A stretch of 64,000 nt of DNA from Georhizobium profundi (GCF_003952725.1 NZ_CP032509.1:1388001-1452000), one strand, 5' to 3'; shown: positions 1 to 8,463, numbered from the stretch's first letter. The notes: generated by a model not told the origin, from the sequence alone. Made by a program: numbers and translations.

Positions 1-18
1 AACCTTGTCTTCGGGCAT
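1..18 (-). CDS. 5' end of an unidentified gene (MPEDKV...), partial
   Basis: An ATG at the complement of 16-18 begins MPEDKV and runs off the window edge. It is preceded by CAGGAG about 7 bases upstream, a good ribosome binding site. It follows the GST gene on the same strand by 54 bases, so it is probably the next member of the gentisate operon. A fumarylpyruvate hydrolase or transporter would fit the pathway, but six residues cannot identify it. Confidence 0.45.
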
Positions 19-72
19 CGACTGCTCCTGTCTTACAGTGAGATACATCATATCACGCCGACGTCTGGCGTC

Positions 73-774
73 CTAACTGATATCCAGCAAGTGGCGCGCG
101 CTTTGGTTATAGAGCGTGGTGTTGTTGCCCGAATTGTGCTCGCCCTTGTTCTGGCGGTCCTTCATAAGCGCGATGGCGCGTTGAACGGCCGGACGGGCCT
201 TGATCGTTTCGCGCCAGCGCTTCACTTCGGGGAATGGCTCGAGCGAGACATCGAGGTTCTTGGCGATGAACGCCCAGGGAAAAGCCAGCATGTCGGCGAT
301 CGAATAGCTGCCGACGATGAATTCGTCCTGCCGCAGGCGTCGTTCGAGGACTGCGAGAGAGCGTTCATATTCGCCGCGATAGCGCTTCAGGGCGTAATCC
401 TGTCCGCCGGTCGGCCCGAACATGCGGAAATGCGCCAGCTGGCCGGCCATCGGGCCCTGATTGCCGGTTTGCCAGAAGAGCCATTCCATCGTCTCTTTCC
501 GGGCGATCGGATCATGCGACATGAAGCGCCCGGTCTTTTCGGCGAGGTACCAGAGGATGGCGCCGGATTCGAAGACCGGGATGGCTCCACCGTTTCCGCC
601 ACGGTCGACGATCGCAGGCATCTTGGCGTTGGGACTGATCGCCAGAAATCCAGGCGTCAGCTGGGCGCCGTGGAAAATGTCGAGAAAGCGGGCCTGGTAG
701 GGCAGGCCGCATTCCTCCAGCATGATTGCCACTTTCCACCCATTGGGCGTCGGGGCGTAATAGAGATCGATCAT
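73..774 (-). CDS. Glutathione S-transferase family protein
   Basis: A 233-aa cytosolic GST. The N-terminal thioredoxin-like domain opens with LYYAPTPNGWKV and carries the glutathione-binding stretch MPAIVD followed by FESGAI (Glu-Ser of the G-site). An all-helical C-terminal domain follows. The N-terminus resembles the Ure2p/YfcG-like Nu class rather than the zeta class of known maleylpyruvate isomerases. The ATG at 774 is chosen over one seven codons upstream because GGGAGAG lies correctly before it. It is the last complete gene of a minus-strand run headed by an FAD hydroxylase and including gentisate dioxygenase. A role as glutathione-dependent maleylpyruvate isomerase is therefore plausible from context. 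This is inference; a general disulfide reductase role is the alternative. Confidence 0.88.
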   Translation of the reverse strand: MIDLYYAPTPNGWKVAIMLEECGLPYQARFLDIFHGAQLTPGFLAISPNAKMPAIVDRGGNGGAIPVFESGAILWYLAEKTGRFMSHDPIARKETMEWLFWQTGNQGPMAGQLAHFRMFGPTGGQDYALKRYRGEYERSLAVLERRLRQDEFIVGSYSIADMLAFPWAFIAKNLDVSLEPFPEVKRWRETIKARPAVQRAIALMKDRQNKGEHNSGNNTTLYNQSARHLLDIS

Positions 775-845
775 CCCGTCTCTCCCTGATCGCAAATGCG
801 AAGCCTTGTCGCCTTCGTCTTCTTATCAGGTTCGAGTTGCGCGCG

Positions 846-1820
846 TCAGGCGTTGCCGCGGGCTTCGCGCCAGAGGCCGAGCTTTTCCTGCACCGCTCGA
901 TCGGAATAGGAGAACAGAACCGTTTCCTCCGCCGGTTCATGGACGATCGTCTTCCAGGATGGGGCGACGAAAATGTCCTGCGGTCCCCATTCGATGACGG
1001 CATCGCCGATCCGGCTTTTGCCGCGGCCTTCGACGCAGACGAAGATCGTGGCATCGGTGGAGCGATAGGGGGTCGTGGCACCTGCAGCGAGAAGCTGGAT
1101 GAAGGTCGCGATCGTTGGCATCGCGAAGCCGCCATCGAGCGGGTTCGTGTAGCGGAGCTTGTAGCCGTGGCAGGGGTCCGGATCGCCACCATTCTTCATG
1201 GCCTCGAGCGTCGCGCGGCTCTTTTCGTACGGGTAGTTGAAGATCGGCGAGACGTGGCCACCGCGCGGCGCGTCGACCGGCATGAGATTGTTGCCGAATT
1301 CGTTGTAGGACTGACCCGTCTGTCGCGTGATCTGCTGCGCATCCTCGCCAAGACCTTCGGCAAAGGATGCGTCGAGGAATGACACCAGCGGAATATCGAG
1401 GCCGTCCAGCCAGAACATCGGCTCCTCGGTCTCGTTGCCGTGGTCGTGCCAGGCCATCTGCGGCGTGATGACGAAATCGCCGTACTGCATCACGGTCTTT
1501 TCTCCGTTGACCGCGGTATGGGCACCGGAGCCTTCGAGAACGAAGCGCAGAGCCGATTGCGTGTGGCGATGCGCCGGCGCCACTTCGCCTGGAAGCACCA
1601 GCTGCACGCCGGCATAAAGCGAGGTCGTGACCTTGGACTCACCGCGCAAGCCGGGATTCTCCAAGATAAGTACCCGGCGCTCGGCCTCCTTGGCGGTGAT
1701 CAGACCGCCGGCTTCCATCATGGCCGTGCGGATTTCGGAAAACTTCCAGCCCACGGCCTGGCATTTGGAGACCGGTTCGGGCGTGACCAGCGCGCCGAGA
1801 ACCGTCCAGAGCGGCGTCAT
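846..1820 (-). CDS. Gentisate 1,2-dioxygenase (N-terminus apparently frameshifted)
   Basis: Fe(II) bicupin dioxygenase that opens gentisate to maleylpyruvate. The first cupin carries PAHRHTQSALRFVLEG and WHDHGN, which supply the metal histidines; a second cupin-like half ends in the APSWKTIVHEP stretch. The frame is open from ATG 1820 (324 aa). The conserved family N-terminus ERRAFYEKIDKQN lies immediately upstream in the same frame, but that frame contains no start codon. The well-placed ATG at 1885, behind AGAGGAG, is in another frame. Adding one C to the C4 run (complement of 1877-1880) joins them as MHPQAAGYPERRAFYEK. The gene thus probably starts at 1885 and is about 346 aa. It lies 12-13 bases after the CoA ligase stop, in one operon. 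Function is well supported; the start is damaged or misassembled. Confidence 0.9.
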   Translation of the reverse strand: MTPLWTVLGALVTPEPVSKCQAVGWKFSEIRTAMMEAGGLITAKEAERRVLILENPGLRGESKVTTSLYAGVQLVLPGEVAPAHRHTQSALRFVLEGSGAHTAVNGEKTVMQYGDFVITPQMAWHDHGNETEEPMFWLDGLDIPLVSFLDASFAEGLGEDAQQITRQTGQSYNEFGNNLMPVDAPRGGHVSPIFNYPYEKSRATLEAMKNGGDPDPCHGYKLRYTNPLDGGFAMPTIATFIQLLAAGATTPYRSTDATIFVCVEGRGKSRIGDAVIEWGPQDIFVAPSWKTIVHEPAEETVLFSYSDRAVQEKLGLWREARGNA

Positions 1821-1897
1821 GTTCTGCTTGTCGATTTTCTCGTAGAAGGCGCGGCGCTCGGGGTATCCTGCGGCTTGGGGTGCATTGCTGTTCTCCT

Positions 1898-3523
1898 CTA
1901 GAGGCGGGCGAGCGCCTGGCGGTCGAGCTTGCCGGTTCCGGTCTTCGGCAGTTCCGGCAGGTAGGTGACGATGCGTGGATATTTATAGGGCAGCAGGCGC
2001 TGCTTCACATGGTCCTGTAGAAGCTTCGTCGTTGCGGCGTCGGGTGTGAACCCATCGCGCAACCGGACGAATGCCTTCAGGGTCATGCGCCGATCGTCCA
2101 TCTGATGTGCGAGCACGGCGCATTCGTGGATATGAGGGTGTTCGGCGAGGCACCGCTCCACTTCGAGCGGCCATACCCATTGGCCGGACACCTTGATCAG
2201 ATCGTCGGCCCGACCCTGGAAGAAGTAGAAGCCGTCCTTTTCGATGAAGCGGTCGCCGGTGTAGAGCCAGTCGCCGCGCATGGTCTCGGCGGTCTTGTCT
2301 GGCCGGTTCCAGTAGCAGGGGGCCGTCGAATGGCCGCGGACCCACATGACCCCTTCTTCGCCAGGTGCGACTTCGCGATCGTCCTTGTCCTTCAGCAGGA
2401 TTTCGTAGCCGGGAACGCGCTTTCCGGCCGACCCGATGCGCTTCTTCTCGGGAAGATTTGACAGGTAGATGTGCAGCACTTCGGTCGAGCCGAGGCCTTC
2501 CATGACATCGAGCCCGGTGAGGCCTTTCCAGGCGTTGAAAATGTCTTCCGACAATGTCTCGGCGGCAGAGACGGACAGGCGGATCGAACCGAGGTCGCGG
2601 TGATCAACGTCATCGGCGCGGCAAAGCGCGGTGTAGAGCGTCGGCAGGCCGAAGAAGATCGTGGGGCGGTAGTCCTCGATCGTAGCCAGGATCCTGTCCG
2701 GCTCGGGCCGGCCCGGCATGAGAAGGCTGGTCGCGCCGGCTGCGAACGGAAATGTGATGCCATTGCCGAAGCCATAGGCGAAGAAGAGCTTCGGTACGGA
2801 AAAGCAGATGTCGCCGGGCGTGACGTCCAGGAAATGCCGGGCGTAGCTCTGCACCGTGTACGCCATGTCGTGCTGGAGATGGACGATGCCCTTCGGGCGC
2901 CCGGTCGAGCCGGACGAATACATCCAGAAGCACATATCGTCCGGGCCGGTGTCGGCTACGGCAAGGGTGTCGCTCTGGCCACTCACGAACTCGCTCGCAT
3001 GGACGAAGCGCTCGTCGGGCGTCGCACCTTCGCCATTGGCGATCACGATGTAATCCAGCGCGATGCCGGCCAGTGCCTCGTCGGAGAACTTGTCGACGAG
3101 ATCCGCTTCGCACAGCGCGATCCGGGCGTCGGTATCAGAGAGAAAGAAATTGAGGAGGTCGGGCGTCGTCAGCGTGTTGAGCAGCACCGGAACGAAACCG
3201 GCCCGCACGGCACCGAAGAAGGCGGCCACGAACACGGGTGTATCGTCGAGGAAGAACGGTATCCGGTCGCCGCGCTTAAGCCCTGCCGCGACGAAGGCAT
3301 TGCCCCATCGCGAAGCCGAAGCGCAAAGCTGGGTATAGGTCAGCGTACCCGCTGGACCGGTTGCGGCGATGGCGTCGGGATTGCGATCGAGGTTGTCGAA
3401 GAGGATCGCCGATGCGTTCGGATGATCTTCCTTGATGAAGCCGATTTCCCGGCCGCCGGATGTGTCCCCAACGGGATCGGTGATGGGAGAGATCGTGGCT
3501 GCGCGGATGGCTGTCGCACTCAT
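1898..3523 (-). CDS. Aryl-CoA ligase of the benzoate-CoA ligase family (probable salicylyl-CoA ligase)
   Basis: A 541-aa AMP-forming ligase. Adenylation signature YSSGSTGRPKGIVH, the EGLGSTE and YTGDR motifs, and the C-terminal GTGKLDRQAL with the catalytic lysine are all present. The family activates benzoate or hydroxybenzoates to CoA thioesters. Start ATG 3523 overlaps the stop of the upstream hydroxylase by four bases (ATGA) and has GAGGAG before it; the open frame extends further upstream but without family similarity. Sitting between a CoA-type FAD hydroxylase and gentisate dioxygenase, the likely substrate is salicylate, as in the sdg-type pathway described in Streptomyces. Benzoate or 3-hydroxybenzoate are alternatives that sequence alone does not exclude. 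Confidence 0.9.
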   Translation of the reverse strand: MSATAIRAATISPITDPVGDTSGGREIGFIKEDHPNASAILFDNLDRNPDAIAATGPAGTLTYTQLCASASRWGNAFVAAGLKRGDRIPFFLDDTPVFVAAFFGAVRAGFVPVLLNTLTTPDLLNFFLSDTDARIALCEADLVDKFSDEALAGIALDYIVIANGEGATPDERFVHASEFVSGQSDTLAVADTGPDDMCFWMYSSGSTGRPKGIVHLQHDMAYTVQSYARHFLDVTPGDICFSVPKLFFAYGFGNGITFPFAAGATSLLMPGRPEPDRILATIEDYRPTIFFGLPTLYTALCRADDVDHRDLGSIRLSVSAAETLSEDIFNAWKGLTGLDVMEGLGSTEVLHIYLSNLPEKKRIGSAGKRVPGYEILLKDKDDREVAPGEEGVMWVRGHSTAPCYWNRPDKTAETMRGDWLYTGDRFIEKDGFYFFQGRADDLIKVSGQWVWPLEVERCLAEHPHIHECAVLAHQMDDRRMTLKAFVRLRDGFTPDAATTKLLQDHVKQRLLPYKYPRIVTYLPELPKTGTGKLDRQALARL

Positions 3524-4662
3524 GCCGTGCTCCTCAGTTTCGAAGCTTCGTATTTGGCCATGAAATTCGGCGCGAGCAGGCGCAGCCTCGCCATGTCGAT
3601 GCGGCCGGATCTGGTGATGTAGTCGAAGCCGAAATCCAGCGGGTCCAAGGCGATTTTCTCGGCGAACCGGTCGTACCATTCGGCCGACGTGTTTGCCGCG
3701 GTGACGATCTTCTTGGCAATGGGCAACCGCTCCTGCTGGTAGGCTGCAAGCGCGTCTTCGAGCTTCTCGTGGGCGTCGAGCGCGCGGGCGAGCGCGATGG
3801 CATCTTCCATGGCAAGCCGGGTGCCGGAGCCGATGGAGAAATGCGCCGTGTGCGCCGAATCGCCCAATATGGCGCGGTTGCCGCTGACCCAGCGCTCGCA
3901 CCAGAGCTTGGGGAAGCGCCGCCAGACCGAACGGTTGGTGATGAGGCGCGCTCCGCCAAGCGTGGTGGCAAAGATTTCCTCGCAGATCCGCGCAGAGGCT
4001 TCCTCGTTCAGCCTGTCGAAATCATAGGCCGCGAAAGTTGCCGCATCGCATTCGACGATGAAGGTCGAGCGGTCGGGCGTGTAGCGATAGTGGTGCGCGT
4101 TGAACGTGCCGCGCTCGGTTTCGATGAATGTCTGGGTCAGGGTGTCGAATGGCCGGTCGGTACCGAACCAGGCAAAGCGATTGTCAAAATGGTCGAGCGT
4201 CGTGCCGAACGCATCCTCGTCGGCTCGGCGGACGAGAGAATTCAAGCCGTCGGCGCCGACGACAAGATCGGCTTCCAGGGCATCGAGATCGGAGACGGGC
4301 TGTCCGAAAAGCAGTTCCACGCCTTCGGCGCGCGCGCGCTCCTGCAGCAATTGTAGGAGATGGAGCCTGCCGATCGCGGCGAATCCGATGCCGTCGATAA
4401 CGACGCGCTCGCCCTTCAGCACCAGCGTCATGTTGCGCCAGCGCTCCATATGCGGCGTGATCAGGTCGTGGGTCTCCGGGTCGTCCGCCTTCAGAAAATC
4501 GAGCGCCTGATCGGAAAAGACCACGCCGAAGCCAAAGGTTGCATCCGACGCGTTCTGCTCGCGAACGACAATGCGCGCGCCCGGCATCTTTCGTTTCAGC
4601 AGGATACCCGCATAAAGACCGGCCGGGCCGGCACCGATGATGTCGATTGTGGAAAGCTGCAA
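3520..4662 (-). CDS. FAD-dependent monooxygenase, probable salicylyl-CoA 5-hydroxylase
   Basis: A 380-aa flavoprotein hydroxylase. The Rossmann motif GAGPAGLYAGILLK is at the N-terminus, the VVGADGLNSLVR (DG) motif is in the middle, and GDSAHTAHFSIGSGTRLAMEDA is the second FAD motif. It resembles salicylyl-CoA 5-hydroxylase and the N-terminal half of anthraniloyl-CoA monooxygenases. It would hydroxylate salicylyl-CoA to gentisyl-CoA with NAD(P)H and O2. The start is TTG at 4662 behind a strong AGGAGAGGAGGCGG ribosome binding site. It is the first gene of the minus-strand operon and is divergent from the thioesterase/IclR pair. Substrate assignment rests on the ligase, thioesterase and gentisate dioxygenase neighbours. 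Confidence 0.87.
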   Translation of the reverse strand: MQLSTIDIIGAGPAGLYAGILLKRKMPGARIVVREQNASDATFGFGVVFSDQALDFLKADDPETHDLITPHMERWRNMTLVLKGERVVIDGIGFAAIGRLHLLQLLQERARAEGVELLFGQPVSDLDALEADLVVGADGLNSLVRRADEDAFGTTLDHFDNRFAWFGTDRPFDTLTQTFIETERGTFNAHHYRYTPDRSTFIVECDAATFAAYDFDRLNEEASARICEEIFATTLGGARLITNRSVWRRFPKLWCERWVSGNRAILGDSAHTAHFSIGSGTRLAMEDAIALARALDAHEKLEDALAAYQQERLPIAKKIVTAANTSAEWYDRFAEKIALDPLDFGFDYITRSGRIDMARLRLLAPNFMAKYEASKLRSTA

Positions 4663-4701
4663 CTCGCTCCGCCTCCTCTCCTGCGATACGAGCCTTAGAT
4701 A

Positions 4702-4739
4702 TTGACAGTGAGGCTAACCAAGGATTGCATCATATGCAA
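4702..4739 (+). promoter_or_regulatory. Candidate promoter and IclR operator between divergent catabolic genes
   Basis: A TTGACA (4702-4707) sits 17 bases before a -10-like region at 4725-4730. That region is embedded in the dyad TTGCAT-CAT-ATGCAA (4725-4739). The dyad is 20 bases upstream of the thioesterase start and overlaps the putative -10, as expected for a repressor site. The IclR gene encoded two positions downstream is the natural candidate to bind it and to control both directions. Inference from position and symmetry only. Confidence 0.45.
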
Positions 4740-4758
4740 ATAATTTTACGGAGCGGAA

Positions 4759-5181
4759 ATGACCGCTGAGACTTTCAAGACCGACGTGACGGTCAGCTTT
4801 GGTCATTGCGACCCGGCGGAGATCGTTTTTTATCCCAACTTCTTCCGGTGGTTCGACGCGGCCTTCCATTCGTTTCTGGAAAGTCGCGGCTGCGGGCAAA
4901 AGCGGCTGAAGCACGACCTCGGCACCGTGGGAACAGGCCTCATCGACGTGGGCGCGACATTTCGTTCGCCGGTGACTTTCGGCGAAACGCTGACGCTGTC
5001 GCTGACGATCGTCGAGTGGACGAGCCGCACCGTGAAGATCACCTATGAAGGGCATGTCGGTACGCGCCTGGCCTTCACCGGCCATGAGGTGCGCGGGCTT
5101 TTCATGGCGGAGGAGGGCGGTCGGCTTCGCGCGGCGCCCATCGAGCCTTTCAGGCAAATGCTGGAGCGAGGCCGTGGCTGA
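4759..5181 (+). CDS. Hotdog-fold acyl-CoA thioesterase (probable gentisyl-CoA thioesterase)
   Basis: A 140-aa protein of the 4-hydroxybenzoyl-CoA thioesterase family. The hallmark GHCDPAEIVFYPNFFRWFD, with the catalytic Asp of the Pseudomonas-type enzymes, is at residues 15-33. The FRSPVTFGETL strand follows. Length matches the family. The start ATG 4759 has ACGGAG just upstream. The gene is divergent from the ligase/hydroxylase operon. In the CoA-thioester salicylate route this enzyme would release gentisate from gentisyl-CoA before ring cleavage. The fold is clear; the exact substrate is inferred from the neighbours. Confidence 0.88.
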   Translation: MTAETFKTDVTVSFGHCDPAEIVFYPNFFRWFDAAFHSFLESRGCGQKRLKHDLGTVGTGLIDVGATFRSPVTFGETLTLSLTIVEWTSRTVKITYEGHVGTRLAFTGHEVRGLFMAEEGGRLRAAPIEPFRQMLERGRG

Positions 5182-5992
5182 GAGCGACGAGCAGGGCCTG
5201 GCGACCGAGGCGACGGGCGGCATCCAGTCGCTCGACGCGGCGCTGCGGGTCCTGCTAGCCATGGGCGAGATGAAGGGCGCGGTGGGGCTTTCGGAACTTG
5301 CCCGTGCCTGTCACATGCCGGCAAGCAAAGTGCATCGCTATCTTGCCTCTTTCATCCATGCGGGCCTCGTTCGGCAGAACGGCCGGTCGGGGAGCTACGA
5401 TCTTGGGCCTCGTGCGATCGATCTGGGGTTGGCGGCCCTCGGGCGGCATGATTTCGTCAATTCGGTCGCCGAAGGCATGCCCGAATTGACGGCGCAGACG
5501 GGGCTGACCTCGCTTCTCTGCGTCTGGGGGAATTCCGGCCCGACCGTCGTGCGCTGGGAGCGGGCAGCGTCCTTCATCGTCACGTCGCTCGGGCTCGGCA
5601 CGACCTTGCCTCTGCTGACATCCGCGACGGGCCGTGTTTGCCTCGCCTATCTGCCGGCTCAAGTGACCGAACGGCTGCTGGAGGCCGAACTGGCACGGGC
5701 CACGGCCAGTCCGCGGATTTTCGACGGGCATCTGCCAAATCGAGCCGCCATCGCCACGCTGACCAGTGACATTCGCCAACGGGGCTATGCAACGGTGGAC
5801 GGGCGGTTCATACCGGGGCTTGTGGCGATGGCCGCACCCATCCTCGATTGGCAAGGCCAAGCGCAGGCGGTGTTGACGCTGATCGGAGCCGACCCTTCCA
5901 GCATCGCCGAAGGATCGCGGGCGTTGTCTTCCCTCAAGAGCTTTTGCGCCCGCGAGGCGGTTCCAACTGGCAAGCCGACTGGTATCGCCTAA
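5174..5992 (+). CDS. IclR-family transcriptional regulator
   Basis: A 272-aa regulator. An N-terminal winged helix-turn-helix (SLDAALRVLLAMGEMKGAVGLSELARACHMP..KVHRYLASFIHAGLV) is followed by the IclR effector-binding domain, with the typical LPLLTSATGRVCLAYLP and AAPILDWQGQAQAVLTLIG segments. The GTG at 5174 is selected because it overlaps the thioesterase stop by eight bases and is preceded by GGAGCGAGG. The upstream open frame only mirrors the thioesterase. IclR proteins commonly control aromatic catabolism, and this one probably responds to salicylate, gentisate or a CoA ester. Its likely site is the dyad at 4725-4739. Confidence 0.9.
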   Translation: MAESDEQGLATEATGGIQSLDAALRVLLAMGEMKGAVGLSELARACHMPASKVHRYLASFIHAGLVRQNGRSGSYDLGPRAIDLGLAALGRHDFVNSVAEGMPELTAQTGLTSLLCVWGNSGPTVVRWERAASFIVTSLGLGTTLPLLTSATGRVCLAYLPAQVTERLLEAELARATASPRIFDGHLPNRAAIATLTSDIRQRGYATVDGRFIPGLVAMAAPILDWQGQAQAVLTLIGADPSSIAEGSRALSSLKSFCAREAVPTGKPTGIA

Positions 5993-6090
5993 CGACTGCG
6001 GATGGAACGATATCCCCCTCGTCGTCTTTTCGTCACGCAAATCAGCACCTATGTGGTTCGAACACTGAAAGCATCGAGGAGGCCCTGGGC

Positions 6091-6651
6091 ATGGACGGTA
6101 ATGACAAGAAGGCAATCGAGGATCTGTTTGCCCGGCTGACCGAGGTCGAGCGGCAGGGTATGGCGCGCGACGGGGAGGCTGAGGCCTTCATCCGCGACCA
6201 GATCTCGGTTCATCCCGGTGCTCCCTACTACATGGCGCAGACCATCGTGGTGCAGGAGCAGGCCCTTCAAGCGGCTCAGGCGCGTATCGAGGCGCTGGAG
6301 CAGCAACAACAGAGCGCGCCGGAGAGTGGCGGGTTTCTCGGCGGGCTCTTTGGCGGCGGGCAGCGGCCTTCCGGCCGGGTACCCAGCATTCCGCGCCGAA
6401 GTGCAGCCGGTGCCGTGCCGCCGCAAAGTGCTGCATTGGGTGGACGGGGCGCGGGTGGCGGTGGCTTTCTTGCCGGTGCCGCGCAAACAGCGATGGGTGT
6501 CGCTGGTGGCCTGCTTCTCGGCAACATGATCGCTGGCGCCTTTGCCGGTGATGAGGCTGACGCAGCCGAAGAGGTGCCGGCCGACGATGTGCCTGCGGAC
6601 GATTTCGGCGGCGACGACATGGGCGGCGATTTCGGCGACATGGAGTTCTAA
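6091..6651 (+). CDS. DUF2076 family protein
   Basis: A 186-aa protein matching the DUF2076 pattern. The N-terminal helical segment DDLFARLTEVERQG is followed by AEAFIRDQISVHPGAPYYMAQTIVVQEQAL and a coiled-coil-like Q-rich stretch. A Gly-rich low-complexity region (GFLGGLFGGG) comes next. A hydrophobic glycine-rich segment AAQTAMGVAGGLLLGNMIAGAFAG and an acidic Asp/Gly tail complete it. The start ATG 6091 has GAGGAGG at 6076-6082. The family is widespread in Proteobacteria without an established function; periplasmic or membrane association has been suggested. It is monocistronic here. Confidence 0.85.
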   Translation: MDGNDKKAIEDLFARLTEVERQGMARDGEAEAFIRDQISVHPGAPYYMAQTIVVQEQALQAAQARIEALEQQQQSAPESGGFLGGLFGGGQRPSGRVPSIPRRSAAGAVPPQSAALGGRGAGGGGFLAGAAQTAMGVAGGLLLGNMIAGAFAGDEADAAEEVPADDVPADDFGGDDMGGDFGDMEF

Positions 6652-6742
6652 CCGCTTCAGCCCCGCTTTTCCGGGGAGACCGAAGCGGCTATCACAGTGC
6701 GCAGCATAGGCGGCCGGGAAGGTCGTGCGGAGCTCTTGCAGC

Positions 6743-7438
6743 ATGACTGGTCCGGTGGACGATCCCGCGGTTGATGAAATCCCGATGGATGGCGACCGAC
6801 GCTTGCGTCGGCGTTTCCTGAAACGCCGCAAGAAGAAGCGGCCGCGGTTTTCACGGATACTCGAAGGATTGGCTGGCGATCCGACGCGTCAACGCGTGTC
6901 GGTCGGCGACATCATTGCGGCTATGGGCGATCGTGCTTTCGGCGCGCTCATGCTCGTGTTCGCGCTTCCGAACGCGATCCCGACCCCGCCCGGAACATCA
7001 GCCATTCTGGGCGCTCCGTTGGTCTTTCTGGCCGCGCAGATGATGTTCGGGCGGCGGCCTTGGCTGCCGCAGTTCATCGCCAATCGCTCCATGGCACGGC
7101 AGGATTTCGCCACGCTCGTCGGGCGTCTGGGGCCGTGGCTTTCGCGTGCGGAAAAGCTGCTGCGTCCGCGCCTCAGCACGCTCACGCTGCCGCCGATGGA
7201 ATACCTGATCGGCTTCGTCTGCCTGATCCTGTCGCTTGTGCTCGTGTTGCCGATCCCGCTTGGCAACATGCTGCCGGCGATCGCCATCAGCATCTTCGCC
7301 TTCGGCGTTCTCGAGCGGGACGGTGTCTGGACGATCGCAGGCCTGATCATGTCGGCCATCTCGCTCTTCGTCGCGGCGGGCGTCGTCTATGCGCTGATCA
7401 AGGCGGTGTTTTACCTCATCGCCAACGCTCTGCACTGA
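6743..7438 (+). CDS. ExoD-family membrane protein (exopolysaccharide synthesis)
   Basis: A 231-aa integral membrane protein. A basic N-terminus (RRRFLKRRKKKRPRFS) precedes the ExoD core. GDIIAAMGDRAFGALMLVFALPNAIPTPPGTSAILGAPLVFLAAQMMFGRRPWLP is the conserved first half, and EYLIGFVCLILSLVLVLPIPLGNMLPAIAISIFAFGVLERDG the second. About four to five hydrophobic segments are visible. ExoD was first described in Sinorhizobium meliloti as affecting exopolysaccharide production and alkaline tolerance; the molecular role is unclear. The ATG at 6743 is preferred over a GTG six codons earlier. It is convergent with the LysR gene, with 25 bases between them. Confidence 0.9.
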   Translation: MTGPVDDPAVDEIPMDGDRRLRRRFLKRRKKKRPRFSRILEGLAGDPTRQRVSVGDIIAAMGDRAFGALMLVFALPNAIPTPPGTSAILGAPLVFLAAQMMFGRRPWLPQFIANRSMARQDFATLVGRLGPWLSRAEKLLRPRLSTLTLPPMEYLIGFVCLILSLVLVLPIPLGNMLPAIAISIFAFGVLERDGVWTIAGLIMSAISLFVAAGVVYALIKAVFYLIANALH

Positions 7439-7463
7439 GCGCAGGCCTTTCCCGAGCATGGGT

Positions 7464-8354
7464 TTAGGGACGGCCCTCCATGGTAGCCTTTCGTCGCCGC
7501 AGTGCCCGAGCAAGGAAATCGCAAAGCGTGCGAACGCGCTGGGGCGACTGATGGCCCTGCGCCGTCAGCACCCAGATGAACGTATCCATTTCGCGCCGCA
7601 CCGGGCCGATGCGCATCAGCCCGTCCCGACTATCCCCCATGCAGCACGGCATGATGCCGAGCCTGCGGCCGCTCAAAAGCATCGCTGGAACGAGCGCAAA
7701 GCTGTCGGCGCGAAGGACGATGCGTTCGGGCTGCACGTTGTCGCTGATCCAGCCATGAGCGGGCGAGCCGGCGAGCGCCTCGCCGAGCCCCACCCAGGCG
7801 CACTGCTCGGTAAGCGGATCATCGATCTTCGCGAACTCCGTTGTGGCGCCATAAAGCGCAAAGGACAGGCCCGTTACCCTACGGCCTGTTAGCCATTGCG
7901 GCGGGGCGCGTGAAGGACGCACGGCAATGTCGGCCGCGTAGCGAGCGATATCCAGCTTGGAATTGGTGACATGCGTTTCGATGACGATATCGGGGTGCAG
8001 CGTCCCGAACTCCGCAATCATGTCTTCGAGGCCGCAGAGATAGATCGTGTCCGTGGTCGTCAGTTTGACGCGGCCCTCCAGGCGCCGGTGCCGCCCGAGG
8101 ATTTTCTGCTCGATCTCCGCCACCGAATGGCTGACCGAGCGGGCGATCTCGACGATAGCATGGCAAGTGGGCGTCGGGCGGTAGCCGGACTGATCGCGAT
8201 CGAAGAGCTTGACGCCGTAGTGCTTTTCCAGCGCGCTCATCCGGCGAAGCACCGTGGTATGGTCGACATCCAGCGCTGCGGCGGCAGCTTTGGCAGAGCC
8301 ACCATCCACGACGGCAAGTACGAACCGAAGATCGTCCCAATTGGCGGAATGCAT
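7464..8354 (-). CDS. LysR-family transcriptional regulator
   Basis: A 296-aa LysR-type regulator. The helix-turn-helix spans about residues 3-60 (WDDLRFVLAVVDGGSAKAAAAALDVDHTTVLRRMSALEKHYG), with the family-typical VKLFDRDQSGYRPT following. A periplasmic-binding-like effector domain fills the rest. The ATG at 8354 is preferred, with a second in-frame ATG seven codons upstream. The gene is divergent from a cytochrome c' with 109 bases between them, so it may regulate that gene. Effector unknown. Confidence 0.88.
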   Translation of the reverse strand: MHSANWDDLRFVLAVVDGGSAKAAAAALDVDHTTVLRRMSALEKHYGVKLFDRDQSGYRPTPTCHAIVEIARSVSHSVAEIEQKILGRHRRLEGRVKLTTTDTIYLCGLEDMIAEFGTLHPDIVIETHVTNSKLDIARYAADIAVRPSRAPPQWLTGRRVTGLSFALYGATTEFAKIDDPLTEQCAWVGLGEALAGSPAHGWISDNVQPERIVLRADSFALVPAMLLSGRRLGIMPCCMGDSRDGLMRIGPVRREMDTFIWVLTAQGHQSPQRVRTLCDFLARALRRRKATMEGRP

Positions 8355-8463
8355 AATCGCACAACCTGACTGCATTGCTGCAAATTGTCGAGCTTAGAAG
8401 CGCGGTCTACAGTCAGTTATGCGATTTTGTCTTTGATGCACCAATTGAGGCGGAGGGAGATCG

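Noticed and set aside
6652..6688. Hairpin CCGCTTC / GAAGCGG with an inner CCCCG / CGGGG stem after the DUF2076 gene
   Set aside because: No T-run follows on either strand, so it was not called as a terminator; it may still stabilise the message end.
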